This document shows, piece after piece, positions 23,501-32,163 of a stretch of 64,000 nt of DNA. Position 1 is the stretch's first letter. Every line of letters begins with the position of its first letter. The DNA is from Petrosia ficiformis (Eukaryota; Porifera; Demospongiae; Haplosclerida; Petrosiidae). Below the pieces are notes generated by a model. That model had not been told where the DNA came from, did not search any database, and was given only the letters and a program-made list of their open reading frames with translations. The stretch is taken from positions 5,502,501 to 5,566,500 of the forward strand of contig OX345643.1 in the NCBI GenBank assembly GCA_947044365.1, given 5' to 3'. Position numbers and translations under genes: made by a program.

Positions 23501-26500
23501 CTTAGAGATAAACCTTCACTTGGGAGTTTGAAATTGAAAGAAAAATTATTCTCTTCTGGTTTAGTCATTTTCAATCTAATGACCTTGTGCAGAATACGTC
23601 GCTATTATATAGAATAATAGCTTGGGAATCCCCTTAAGTGCTATTATTATTATGTTATTACATATTACAAAGAGGTTTTATAATTTTATTCATGGACTGC
23701 TTAACCCAAAGGCAACTTTTCACATGCATAAGTGCTCAGTATGCACATTCATAAGTGTTTAGAATGACACAGCTAATTGTTCACATTCTATATTGCATGT
23801 CATAGGCATTAACAAATGTCTAAGAGCAGTTAGCCTAATACAGTTGAATATACATGTGTGGAGTCATAAATAAAATCTGTACTCACATTATATAATTATT
23901 TTGTGTTGATAAGCAAGTTCCGGCCATTTTTTTGGCCTTATATAATAAAGATCGTTCACGTTCACCATGACCTCAGGAAAATGTTAGTTTGGAATGACCA
24001 ACATAATCACTTTGTCTTCATATATGCTTCCTGTTCTTTTTGTATATCTCAAATTTCAATCCATTGCTTCATTATTGAGTTACAGTATAATCATGTATTA
24101 ACCTTATGACATTAAACTGTACACTATAGTACATATAAGTTATTGAGTTACAGTATAATCATGTATTAACCTTATGACATTAAATTACATATAAAGTCAT
24201 TACATCATAATATTGAGGTCATTGTAGATGTGAACAGATTCAGTAAATTTGCCAAATCAATTAATTTATTGATCCCAAAATAAGAAGTTGCTGACTATGT
24301 TGTCATATTCACAATATGACAGTGCAGTTATCATGAAAGGTTACCTATATTCATTGTGATGCATTGAAATTCATTTCAGCAAGTCACATTTTTGTGTATA
24401 AAGAAACGATTAAATCTAAGCTAACTCATTATGATATGAATATGCTAACTTAACTATGTATTACTATTCAGTTGTCATGGCTACCTGACTCAGACAGGAA
24501 GGGGAAAACTCATCTCCTATCTCTAGGGAATGATGGGAAGCTCTTAATCTGGGAATGGACTCATGACGAAACCATACGGCAGAATTTTGGAAAAGTTTCA
24601 CAGTTACACTTACTAAAAGGGTTTTGTCTAAAGTCCAGTAGTATACCACAAAACATACGAGTAGCTAAGGCAAATATTGAAAGTGAACTTGGAGGTAAAA
24701 AAAATTATGATAATGTAACATTTGATCCATTGGGGCAAGCCTGAGTGAGCTACACTAGGAGTTGGTGCTGATTCACTCTGTATATATGTATGAGTGGTAC
24801 ATAATACTTCATCTTTAATGTAGCCTATAATAATAATATAATACCGCATGTTCTATTCAGCCGCAGACATTAAACATTATCCTATAATGTCCATCAAAGT
24901 GTTATGAATACCATTATGTGGTTCATTTAGGGTAGGGTCCTGGCTAAGGCCTTAGTAAGGTTAGGTCTTTGATGGCAAACGTGGACATCACTCAACACAT
25001 CATTGCTGGCCATTTTTTAAAACTCAGGCTTGCCCTCACAATTTTACAGTATTCTTGTAGTAATTATATAATGTATCATTATTTATTATATAGGTATATA
25101 GTAATTATATGATGTATCATTATTTACTATACGTAGGTACTTGTTTCTCATTTTCTTGTGAAGATAAGAGTGTATTTGTTGTTGGTTGTGAAAATGGCTC
25201 ACTAGTGAAATGTTCTCTTGACACAAGTTCTGATATATCTCTATTAACTGGTACATTGTAAAACATTATTATAAGTACAACATACATACTAGTGCTAAAC
25301 ATTACAGTTGATTATAGACATACCACTGCAAACTTATACAGTTGAAATAATTAAACAATGTTATGCCAAATCAGAGGTGAGCGAGGTGAGCTTTAGCTAC
25401 TCTTGTGCAGAGTCCATCTGATATTGCATATAGGCAATTTTAGTGTAAACCTCATTATGAAATCTTTATTCAACGAGTGTAATAATAGACCATGTTTTAG
25501 CCAGAGCCCAGAGAAAGAGAAAGGTGGGTGGAAGTCAAAAGCATGACTACATCGAAGGAATTGAGGGGGGCTACACCCCCTTTTTCTACAAGTTTTTTTT
25601 TACCAAATGTGGCTAGGAAGCTAGAATAGCACAAGTTGCTAATATTAACCAGCTCCCGGGACCAACGGCATTACATCCCCTCCAAAGGAGGGTGGAGCTG
25701 AGTATACTCATGGGCGAAAAAAAGCCTGCACTTTAGTGAGGTTCGAACCTGCAACCTTTCGATTGCAGGCCAGCACTACAACCAATAGGCCACTAGCATA
25801 TCACATAACATTAACATGCAATAACGTACATACATATTAAATACATGTACACATGTATTATGAATTAGCATATCACATGACATTAACATGCAATAACATA
25901 CATATTAAATACATGCACACATGTATTTTTAATTTGTATATCTATACTTAGATGAATCTGAACTGCCAAGTCCAGTGAGATATGCATTTAGACCTCATCA
26001 TGGTCCTGTGTATGGTGTATCGTGTTCTCCATTTCATCGTAACTTGTTCCTATCATGTGGTATAGACACTGTTACAAGACTATCTACTCTCTTAGAGGTA
26101 AGCTGCTAGGGGATGGTTAGCGTAGGATATATTGGACTATTATGTAAAAAAAAACATTTTTAAAAAATGGAAGATCAAACACAGAAACAAGATCGGTATG
26201 AACTAACCATTTCCACATAACCACCGTAGGTAGACTAAAAGCAAAACACAAAGAAACATTGGATCTACATTTTAATATTCTATGATGAACAGTATGATTT
26301 CAGTAGTAACGTGTTTGGTGAACTCAGTTGGGACATTATCTCTTATCACTAACATTATAATTATTATAATTATTTTATTACACACTGATGGAAGACATAT
26401 AGCATTATATATCTTTTATTTGTCTATAGTCAGCTCCATTATTGTTAATAGAACCAGGTAAGGGATACTTATTCAGTGTAGCCTGGTCACCAACAAGGCC

Positions 26501-27757
26501 TACAGTGATAGCACTTGGAACTGCTCAAGGAAATGTCTTGATGTATGATTTACAGGTTAGAGTTACATTTAGTGGAAATTTAATTAATAATGGCTGAGTA
26601 GACAGGAATGGGTATACCAGAATGGGTATACTGGAATGAGTACCAGGATTACAAACTAGTATAATATCACTATAATGGTTGAGTAGACAGGAATGGGTGG
26701 GTGGGTATTCAGGAATGAAAATACTAGAATGGAATGAATACCATGATTATAAGTATTAACTGATAATTTTAACCCTTCATATGGTTTGTTAACTCAATAA
26801 TACAACAATCCTTAAATTAATTATTAATTGAATTATAAACTCATTTCCACAGTTCAGTCACATTAAACCTAAACTATCAATTCCAATTTGTGACAAGAAA
26901 CCAGTGTACTGTCTACAGTATAATCCTCACAGGTATATCTAATTGTATATCATAATCCAGATGTGTCCTTCAATCAGTGTCAAAAACGTATGCTGTTTAG
27001 AGTTTGTTATGCATTTCTTTTGATATAGCTGGGACATTAATTTTTATTGCTTTATGCAGCAACACCTTGCATCAACTCCATTATCAGATCATTGATTATA
27101 TATAATTTCCACAGACTTGAAAAAGTGTTTTTATTAATAATTATTATTGAATGATAGGTGGGTGGATCAGGTGATTAGCGTATTACTTTTTGTTCTGCAA
27201 ATACAATTTCTGTAAAGAATACATATTTCCTAAAGGTCATTCACGTTTACCTTGACCTCAGAAAAATGTTCATAACTTTAGTTTGGAATAACCAGAATTT
27301 TTTTTACTTTTACCATTTTCATATATTTATCCTTCCTGTTCTTTATTGTGTATGTCAAATTTCAATCCATTGCTTCATTATTGAGTTACAGTATAATCAT
27401 GTATTAACCTTATGACATTAAACTATACACTATAGTACATATAAATTATTGAGTTACAGTATAATCATGTATTAACCTTATGGCATTAAACTATACACTA
27501 CAGTACATAAATTATTGAGTTACAGTATAATCATGTATTAACCTTATGACATTAAACTATACTATATATTACATATAGTGTCATTACAACCTAAATCAAT
27601 CCTATGTTTATCATATAGGCCTAGAGTATTGGCTACTTGTGATGGAAACGGTACTGTTAAGATATTGAGATTAAGCACAGAACTAACACAACAAACAAAA
27701 GAAGAAATAGATTATCTCAATAGCTTAGCCTCTGATTCTATTGACACTACAATATGA
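14595..27757 (+). CDS. DYNC2I2: Cytoplasmic dynein 2 intermediate chain 2 (WDR34)
   Basis: Sixteen exons join in frame to 507 aa: 14595-14653, 14865-14949, 15341-15403, 15483-15564, 16320-16396, 17241-17293, 17350-17389, 17760-17834, 18328-18394, 18747-18841, 24472-24694, 25137-25250, 25952-26097, 26430-26555, 26853-26932, 27619-27757. Diagnostic blocks are FLKKVEPMV with SHAFDG near the N-terminus, ISWNSTGSV, CTWNLDRRSLEPQ, SWLPDSDRKGKTHLLSLGND, HHGPVYGVSCSPFHRNLFLS, SVAWSPTRP and NGTVKILRLSTELT. These match the WD40 propeller of the dynein-2 chain that powers retrograde intraflagellar transport in cilia. The first exon (SIPSCW) has a weak donor (gttggt) chosen because it keeps phase; the start is less certain than the rest. 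Intron 10 (5.6 kb) holds two antisense genes. Confidence 0.93.
15040..15260 (+). mobile_element. Possible tRNA-derived SINE in a DYNC2I2 intron
   Basis: The segment tggcttacttggtagagca resembles a tRNA A box, and gtgggtttgactcccacc, 30-40 bases later, resembles a B box with T arm. The fold around it is not a full cloverleaf. It is preceded by about 100 bp of GC-richer sequence (acccacccctttgcatgg). A decayed SINE is more likely than a tRNA gene. Confidence 0.45.
15932..16208. mobile_element. TTAGTGTTG-type MITE
   Basis: Left end ttagtgttgctttagct and right end actaaaacaacacta are inverted repeats. The interior is rich in actataactaa and matches the copy at 32868-33150, including gggtctactgcaataac. 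No coding capacity. Confidence 0.8.
16772..17205. mobile_element. 434-bp MITE with about 40-bp inverted ends
   Basis: The ends tatatgtgaccgaatttgcg ... and the exact complement (cgcaaattcggtcacatata) enclose a non-coding interior. The inverted region extends through gaaaatcaggcttatggga. It is inserted in a TA-rich stretch of DYNC2I2 intron 5. Confidence 0.85.
17430..17720. repeat. Dispersed repeat copy (diverged)
   Basis: Related to the 10398-10625 element (aaggtcatttgtgctccc, gtgtatggcaaatttcagtc, attgagttataatag, aaaatcatgacagcat), inside a DYNC2I2 intron. Confidence 0.55.
18163..18214. repeat. Short hairpin in DYNC2I2 intron 8
   Basis: gtgagtttacataacgcac and gtgcattatgtaaactcaac form about 19 nearly perfect pairs around a 13-base loop. 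A second small inverted pair (gtgcaataagtta / ttattgcacac) lies at 18020-18062. Probably a MITE remnant. Confidence 0.6.
19065..20828 (-). CDS. Uncharacterised intronless protein, 587 aa (nested antisense gene A)
   Basis: The gene lies entirely inside DYNC2I2 intron 10 on the opposite strand. The N-terminal 280 residues are well folded in appearance: GISFHFKLPKKGLALRAVAI, LPTITEEDVATVARLV, RPEFFYIAFPPGHPYF, YKQYSPQWMRGTSIGDLL, EPKMKI, and ITEIYDSVAYYDEPLFLKMQ followed by a Leu-rich helix. A second conserved block is YHDFDPKEPLGL ... VDSWSELFSETVPWP. The C-terminal 200 residues look disordered (Ser, Pro and Lys rich, acidic end). There is no signal peptide or membrane segment. Nested gene B is a paralogue of similar length, and the first module also occurs in the gene at 41388-46747. 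No known family was recognised. Lack of introns may mean retrocopy origin. Confidence 0.8.
   Translation of the reverse strand: MSEPLERVVSKMLTSVENCCEYGISFHFKLPKKGLALRAVAIEDGLPKFIFDAANSPDLPTITEEDVATVARLVKENKRPEFFYIAFPPGHPYFRRQYKQYSPQWMRGTSIGDLLSEADWKMKCLSIGARTNKSKTKFWSWQNTSNMEDLATSLDFPTDKLNGSIKMSCKSVKVQKNSNNMIFVDEPKMKINDETNLCYTKYITEIYDSVAYYDEPLFLKMQELPKLILAVEWLKEQGVTFSEEWIMRHTNKTRPVPSQAIEVKESPMTNGIFEQMATFVSELSDEIQVTETRRSGLKFEVQSESENDIRKFGMSVNDHDMLYHDFDPKEPLGLNETGEPIVPDVDSWSELFSETVPWPRVWKFPYVGLGLLTAGGGVTTKNIPVSEVPITHKTSTSSRQKESVVRKGPYSFSDGKLGVTSSTMKQKPTKPPKEMIPKQHIRKLPPSSVPVNTREAWRNRAVAKIGGQDMYGWCDEGSFNTFDSDGKPLVQGQSLKAAGKSTNKEKEECRFFLNVPLSPTLTEEVPSLLPVGPSPVPSSDSGIGILPPGQNVPNPMDTTPMDDGCFSPLDGGTNSPSKFDSGDEMDQ
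21282..21395. repeat. Foldback hairpin of about 115 bp
   Basis: The arms ggttatatcccggtacgagtg and its imperfect complement (cacgagtagcgagatataacc) with inner arms ctatatcagatatataat / attatatatctgatat form a long stem around gggcgtagtccgagggc. It lies between the two nested genes and is of the same style as the hairpin at 39149-39293. Confidence 0.75.
21787..23574 (-). CDS. Uncharacterised intronless protein, 595 aa (nested antisense gene B)
   Basis: Paralogue of the preceding gene and collinear with it: FNFKLPSEGLSLRAVAIEDD, LPTITEEDVACVVRLV, RPEFFYIPIPPSHPFF, YKQYSPQWLRGTSIGELL, EPKMKID, ITEIYDSVAYHDEPLFLKMQ, YDMLYDGFDPNEPLGI and VGSWSELFSETVPWP are shared, while the tails diverge (Lys/Gln/Pro rich, ending in GYSSD). 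Single exon, 1.0 kb upstream of gene A on the same strand and also inside DYNC2I2 intron 10. Conservation of two open frames of nearly 600 codons argues for selection rather than chance. Function unknown. Confidence 0.8.
   Translation of the reverse strand: MKMTKPEENNFSFNFKLPSEGLSLRAVAIEDDKPMLIFDAANCISLPTITEEDVACVVRLVMENKRPEFFYIPIPPSHPFFSRQYKQYSPQWLRGTSIGELLSETDWTMKCLNVGTRSNKSRTKFWDWETTSNLDGLGTVLDFPKEAPPGSIKMSCKSVEIATSNNQLEFIGEPKMKIDNQAQPMYSKYITEIYDSVAYHDEPLFLKMQELIKLILAVEWLQKQGTTFHNEWMMGHTKKPRKALSQAVEIKKPHDDFIKQIVSQLPPNEKIDLGPVSIETDLTKCTKTGFEIKVTHSSSILPMKGVWTVRASVNDYDMLYDGFDPNEPLGIDNLNKPIVPDVGSWSELFSETVPWPLIWEFPNDDIGIPMAGGGVTTNNIPVVETSKTTSKTKLKTEVKEEQYRHSNENFVAVRATRGKKQEPIKPTQIPKREYYNSPTSDVRVETPEAKSNRSRKQIKVGYGSEDMSGSQIHTDSEVKEGQALNQAVRFETIVNGQKTLELRLFGHTPCPTKTISTKDQRNKSGEQEKPSTAQPPLPPDQDQILQQRNPLLSPTPSDISTDSGVSSLPDEPNVKDPSQEEKDTKKDKEDGYSSD
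23935..24215. repeat. Dispersed repeat copy with internal duplication
   Basis: Same family as 10398-10625 (accatgacctcaggaaaatg, cttcattattgagttacag, accttatgacattaaact). The last 50 bases are repeated in tandem (ttattgagttacagtataat twice). Confidence 0.7.
25733..25803 (-). mobile_element. tRNA-like sequence, probably SINE head
   Basis: On the minus strand gcctattggttgtagtgctgg looks like a D arm/A box, cctgcaatcgaaaggttgca like an anticodon to variable region, and ggttcgaacctcac is a B-box/T-arm. The acceptor stem does not pair and the flanks are repetitive (cacatgacattaacatgcaa twice nearby), so a SINE is more likely than a functional tRNA. It lies in a DYNC2I2 intron. Confidence 0.55.
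27225..27590. repeat. Dispersed repeat copy with three tandem 3' units
   Basis: Full-length-looking member of the ggtcattca...ccttgacctcag family; the unit ttattgagttacagtataat ... cattaaactatac (about 60 bp) occurs three times in a row. Last intron of DYNC2I2. Confidence 0.75.
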
Positions 27758-28363
27758 AGATTATCATAGAAGCATGCAGAATTTTGTGGATGAAAATATG
27801 AACTCCACCACGTACAGTTACAATATTCCCATAGTTATATAGTTACCATGACCAATATCACTTACAAATGTTGAAAAAAACTGATCATGCATTATTAATA
27901 GAAACTATTATATATCCAGTATACATGCGTCATTCAATATTACTACTGATGCATTTATTCATCGCTATAAGTAGTAGCTACATTACACTTGACATGCATT
28001 ATATACAAGTGCTTGCATGGTTCATAATTTCATAGTCAACTGTGATGTAACTGTTTTACCTACCAATCAGATTCTTCCAAGTTCCAAGTCACTTATTGCC
28101 TTATTTGTACACATCCGCTAACTTATATATATGGCCTTAATGTTCCATGTGACCACCATCCTGTCAAGGCATGCCTTTGTTAGGTAGGGTTGCATTTTTA
28201 CTTTTTGGTAAACAGGCATTTTTATTATGTTAAGTTTGTGACCATTTTCATATAATTATCCTTTCCATTCTTTTTTATGTATGTAAGATTTCAATCCATT
28301 ACTTCATTAAGTTACAATATCATTTTTAGGAGACATATAACATTTTGACACATTTCTTTTTGC

Positions 28364-28557
28364 ACATAGATAAAGTTATAATTATCCGGATCATTACTAA
28401 GCTCACATACATCATAATTCTGATTTATAAATACACTGTCTAATTATCCCTACAACTTCTTTTTGCACATAGATAAAGTCATAATTATCCTCTAAGCTTA
28501 CGTACATCATAATTTTGATTTATAAATACACTGTCTAATTATCCCTACAACTTCCTC
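28364..28557. repeat. Duplicated 3' end of D-aspartate oxidase copy 1
   Basis: Two direct repeats of about 95 bp (28364-28463 and 28461-28557), both containing cacatagataaagt, aattatcc and gatttataaatacactgtc. The second copy is the genuine end of the downstream minus-strand gene; the first lies in its 3' flank. Confidence 0.75.
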
Positions 28558-29553
28558 TGCACACCCCCATGATAAAGAAATACCGTATGATCCATGTCCA
28601 TAACAATGTATAATAATAGGATGTTGGATAACACCAGGAGGTGGTTCCTCTTTTTCTAGTCGTACCCCTCCTTTTCTCATTGGTCGAACACCTGCCCAAC
28701 TTTCCTGGATCTCAGCATTAGCTAGACTTGGCATTACAGTCTGACATCGATTTATAATTCTTTGTATTTCTACTGGATCAGTGTCTAAATCCTCGTTATC
28801 TTTTTCATTTGTAGCTCCAAGAATGACATCATTTGGACGAGGAAATATATATACTCTACGAGGGATGTGACCTATCTCGTCAATCCATTGCTTAATCCAT
28901 GGAGCTTTTACTGATACCAGCTGACCTCTTGTTGGATATAGTTTAGAATCATTTACTAGTTCCCGTGCTCCGAGTCCAGTACAATTTACAATAATATCAA
29001 AAGAATGGAGCTCAGATAGGCTGTGGATTTTCTTCTTTACTGTTATCCCACCCGATTTAATAAACTTATTCATTAACCATGGTAAGTATTCGCGTCCATT
29101 TATAATATATGTACCACAATGTATAGTTTCCTTCTCTTTGAAATATGACAGCCATTTCATTTCGTCTTCATCTAAGTTTCTATATCCAGTTACTAAATCT
29201 TTCCACCATGTTGGCCCTTCTTCAGCTTCTTCTCCAGTGGGTTTGACATAGTAACCGGATACAAAATTGAGACCAACTTTTCCACCACCTTCCGAGTTAT
29301 ATAACTTATCAAAGTGCTTCAACGAACCTGATAACCATTGCCTGGCCTTCGGCATATCTCCTGGAGCAACATGATCAATCATAGGTGGCATAAATAATCC
29401 TCCTGCTCTATCAGATGCTAGCGTGTTAGGAGTAAATCTATCTGCTATTAATGTGATAACAACATTGGGAAATGTCTCTTGCAAGTGAGTAGCCACCGAA
29501 AGTCCAATCACTCCTGCACCAACAATACAAACTTGTTTCTCGCGAGATGCCAT
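28507..29553 (-). CDS. DDO: D-aspartate oxidase, copy 1 (intronless)
   Basis: 348 aa, the normal size for the FAD-dependent D-amino-acid/D-aspartate oxidase family, which deaminates D-amino acids with release of H2O2. The FAD-binding motif VGAGVIGL is at residues 11-18. Then come ADRFTPNTLASD (as in D-aspartate oxidases rather than DAO), YLPWLMNKF, VNCTGLGARELV, RGQLVSVKAPW, YIFPRPNDVILGATNE, GVRPMRKGGVRLE (carboxylate-binding Arg by family analogy) and YGHGSYGISLSWG. The protein ends in SKL, a type 1 peroxisomal targeting signal. It lies 70 bp downstream of a closely related copy in the same orientation. DDO is preferred over DAO on these motifs; substrate preference is unproven. Confidence 0.88.
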   Translation of the reverse strand: MASREKQVCIVGAGVIGLSVATHLQETFPNVVITLIADRFTPNTLASDRAGGLFMPPMIDHVAPGDMPKARQWLSGSLKHFDKLYNSEGGGKVGLNFVSGYYVKPTGEEAEEGPTWWKDLVTGYRNLDEDEMKWLSYFKEKETIHCGTYIINGREYLPWLMNKFIKSGGITVKKKIHSLSELHSFDIIVNCTGLGARELVNDSKLYPTRGQLVSVKAPWIKQWIDEIGHIPRRVYIFPRPNDVILGATNEKDNEDLDTDPVEIQRIINRCQTVMPSLANAEIQESWAGVRPMRKGGVRLEKEEPPPGVIQHPIIIHCYGHGSYGISLSWGCAEEVVGIIRQCIYKSKL

Positions 29554-29623
29554 CTTTTAATAAATAATAATTGTTCATTAAAATAGTAATTATAATTATA
29601 TATATAATCATCTCATCATAAAT

Positions 29624-30673
29624 TCATAATTTTGATATATGGATACACTGTGCAATTATCCCTACAACTTCCTCTGCACAGCCCCATGATAAAGAAATAC
29701 CAAAATGACCATGTCCATAACAATGTATAATAATAGGGTGTTGGATAACACCCGGAGGTGGTTCCTCTTTTTCTAGTCGTACCCCTCCTTTTCTCATTGG
29801 TCGAACACCTACCCAACTTTCTTGGATCTCAGCATTAGCTAGACTTGGTACAATACCCATACATCGATCCATAATTCCTTGAATCTCTACTGGGTCAGTT
29901 TCCAAATTCTCGTTCTGATTCTCATTCGTACCTCCAAGAATGACATTATTTGAACGAGGAAAGATGTACGTTCTACGAGGAGAGTGAAGTTCTTCAAGAA
30001 TCCATTCCTTAACCCATGGAGCTTTTACTGATACCAACTGACCTCTCATTGGATACACTTTAGAGTCATTTACTAGTTCCCGTGCTCCTAGTCCAGTACA
30101 ATTTACAATAATATCAAAAGAATGGAGCTCAAATAGGCTGTGGACTTTCTTCTTTACTGTTATCCCACCTGATTTAATAAACTTATTCATTAACCATGGT
30201 AAGTATTTGCGAGCACTTAGAATGTATGTACTGCAATGTATAACTTCTTTCCCTTCAAAATATGACTTATTTTTGCATTCATCTTCATCTAGGTTTCTAT
30301 ATCCAGTCACTAAATCTTTCCACCATATTTGTTGCACTTCATCTTCACGTCCAATTGGTTTCAATACGTGTCCTGAGATGTAATTTAGCCCAACGTTTCC
30401 ACCATCTTCTGAGTTATACAATTTGTGGTAATGTTTCAAGGAACCTGCAAACCATCGACTACATCTTGCCAAATCTCCTGGAGAAATAGTCTCGTAATCA
30501 GCTGGTGGAATGATCAGACCTCCTGATTTATCAGATGCGAGAGTGTTAGGAGTAAATCTATCCGCCATTACTGTGATAACGAAATTAGGAAATGTCTCTT
30601 GCAAGTGATTAGCCACTGAAAGTCCAATAATTCCTGCACCAACAATACAAATCTGCTTCTTGGGAAACGCCAT
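29624..30673 (-). CDS. DDO: D-aspartate oxidase, copy 2 (intronless)
   Basis: 349 aa, the upstream partner of a tandem pair. It has the same motif order: VGAGIIGL, ADRFTPNTLASD, YLPWLMNKF, VNCTGLGARELV, YIFPRSNNVILGGTNE, GVRPMRKGGVRLE and YGHGHFGISLSWG. The C-terminus is again SKL, predicting peroxisomal import. The central stretch LPWLMNKFIKSGGITVKKK and the last 60 codons are nearly identical in DNA to copy 1, whereas the residues around 50-125 and 225-265 differ markedly, a patchwork typical of gene conversion. His/Phe (HGHFG) replaces the SYG of copy 1 near the active-site loop, so the two may differ in substrate preference (inference). Confidence 0.88.
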   Translation of the reverse strand: MAFPKKQICIVGAGIIGLSVANHLQETFPNFVITVMADRFTPNTLASDKSGGLIIPPADYETISPGDLARCSRWFAGSLKHYHKLYNSEDGGNVGLNYISGHVLKPIGREDEVQQIWWKDLVTGYRNLDEDECKNKSYFEGKEVIHCSTYILSARKYLPWLMNKFIKSGGITVKKKVHSLFELHSFDIIVNCTGLGARELVNDSKVYPMRGQLVSVKAPWVKEWILEELHSPRRTYIFPRSNNVILGGTNENQNENLETDPVEIQGIMDRCMGIVPSLANAEIQESWVGVRPMRKGGVRLEKEEPPPGVIQHPIIIHCYGHGHFGISLSWGCAEEVVGIIAQCIHISKL

Positions 30674-30744
30674 CTTTATAATAGATCTAATAAGTTAATC
30701 ACTTTTTATTGAAATTCAATAACTACATCAGCACAAAAAGTTAA

Positions 30745-32036
30745 TTAAGAAATGTTATTCACAAACATGGGTCCTGCAATATCCTTAGCAGCCTGGACAC
30801 CACATAGTGCCTCCACAATGCACAGAGCAAACTCAAAACATGTTCCAGGTGCTCGGCTAGTGATGATGGTTCCATCTTTACAAACCCTAGCCTCACTATA
30901 ACTATATGGACCACTTTCAATTTCCTGCAGAAAATGAAAAGATAACGACACTATGTCATGAATGTGATCAAAATCAAAGTACATATAACCAGAGCTATAG
31001 TTTCATGCAGTTAGACATTTGAAGGAAAGAGTTCCCAGACTTGCTGCCCTTCAAACATCTGGGCATGCAAGAATAATATTATGCGTAAGTTTTGAATCTG
31101 CACGTTGTAAGTGGATGGATTGCTTTTTGAATTAAACTGATATAACTCTAAACACGAATGATAAACTGTAAATCCTAAATCAAGGATCATTGCTGGCCAT
31201 GTAAGCAGTAAATCTCAGACTAGATTGGCATTGTAAATACTATCCTATAATGCCCAAAAGATGCCATCAAATGTTTGAATATCATTGTGTGATGCCATTA
31301 AAGTCTTATGAATATCATTATGTGTTTCATCTTTGGGATACGATTGTTTAGTGTTTGTTACTGCGTGGCTTTCTGATGTTTTTAGAAAACATTGAGATGT
31401 GTTTCACAATTTATTGCACATTCGACTGAATCGTCTTCCTTCAGAAGCCAATAAGGGCAAAATATTGAGTGGAGCTTTCTAATAAAAAAAAAACTACTAG
31501 AATTGATTTAGTCAAAGTCTAACGAGACAGGATCACAATGGATAGTCATTGAATTTAATAAACCAATACAAACAAGACAGACAGAAAAACAAATCACTTA
31601 ACCCTTTTCACATACATGTGGAGTAATAAAAGGTACTTACATTCTTCACTACCGGATGGGATGTTATAGTTTTAGTCTTCCCGATACCATGAGTCAGAAG
31701 GGCTGTTGGAGCAGCACACACGGCAGCAATTAACCGGCCATCCTTCTCTTGTTTTTCAAGAACACTTTTGACTTTTTGAGATGCAGCTAAATTCTTAGCT
31801 CCTCCAAGACCCCCTGGAAGCACCACAACATCATAAGGCCCTTTCTGAATAGCATCATCCAAGGATGCGTCAGGAATCAACTTGACCCCACGACTGCATT
31901 CCACTGGATCTGAAGACTCTAGTCCAGCTAAAGTCACTTCTATCTTTGCTCTACGCATTACATCTACACTAATTACCGTCTCCATCTCCTCTGCTCCAGG
32001 AGAAACAATTACTAGTGCTTTTTTAACATCAACCAT
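30745..32036 (-). CDS. PARK7: DJ-1 / PARK7
   Basis: Two coding exons, 32036-31641 and 30924-30745, give 191 aa, very close to the 189 of vertebrate DJ-1. Start chosen at [20 protein letters not shown], which aligns with the family N-terminus; it contains the Glu (GAEEME) that partners the redox Cys. [18 protein letters not shown] and VCAAPTALL give the nucleophile elbow with the oxidisable Cys. The second exon holds [20 protein letters not shown] and [16 protein letters not shown]-1 is an oxidative-stress sensor and protein/metabolite deglycase or hydrolase. The frame is open upstream to 32117, but a good acceptor (ttatcttttcag) ends near 32104, so a 5' untranslated exon probably precedes it. 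Head-to-head with the receptor-like gene at 32164. Confidence 0.93.
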
Positions 32037-32163
32037 GATCGATGGAATTTTAAAATGGGCGTGTCCTAAAACTTGCTGATTCAGCAAACGGATGTTACTG
32101 CCCTGAAAAGATAACACAAACAGTCAAGAGCTAATCATAGTCTCCTCTTAGTAAATACGAATA
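32037..32163. promoter_or_regulatory. Divergent intergenic gap PARK7 / membrane-protein gene
   Basis: Only 127 bp separate the two start codons, so the genes must share a promoter region or overlap in their 5' ends. The likely acceptor for a PARK7 5' exon near 32104 implies that a PARK7 leader exon may lie antisense within the first exon of the neighbour. No TATA box or known factor site was identified. Confidence 0.5.

Noticed and set aside
25733..25803. A tRNA gene on the minus strand
   Set aside because: A and B boxes are recognisable but the acceptor stem does not pair and the flanks are repeated; a SINE head fits better.
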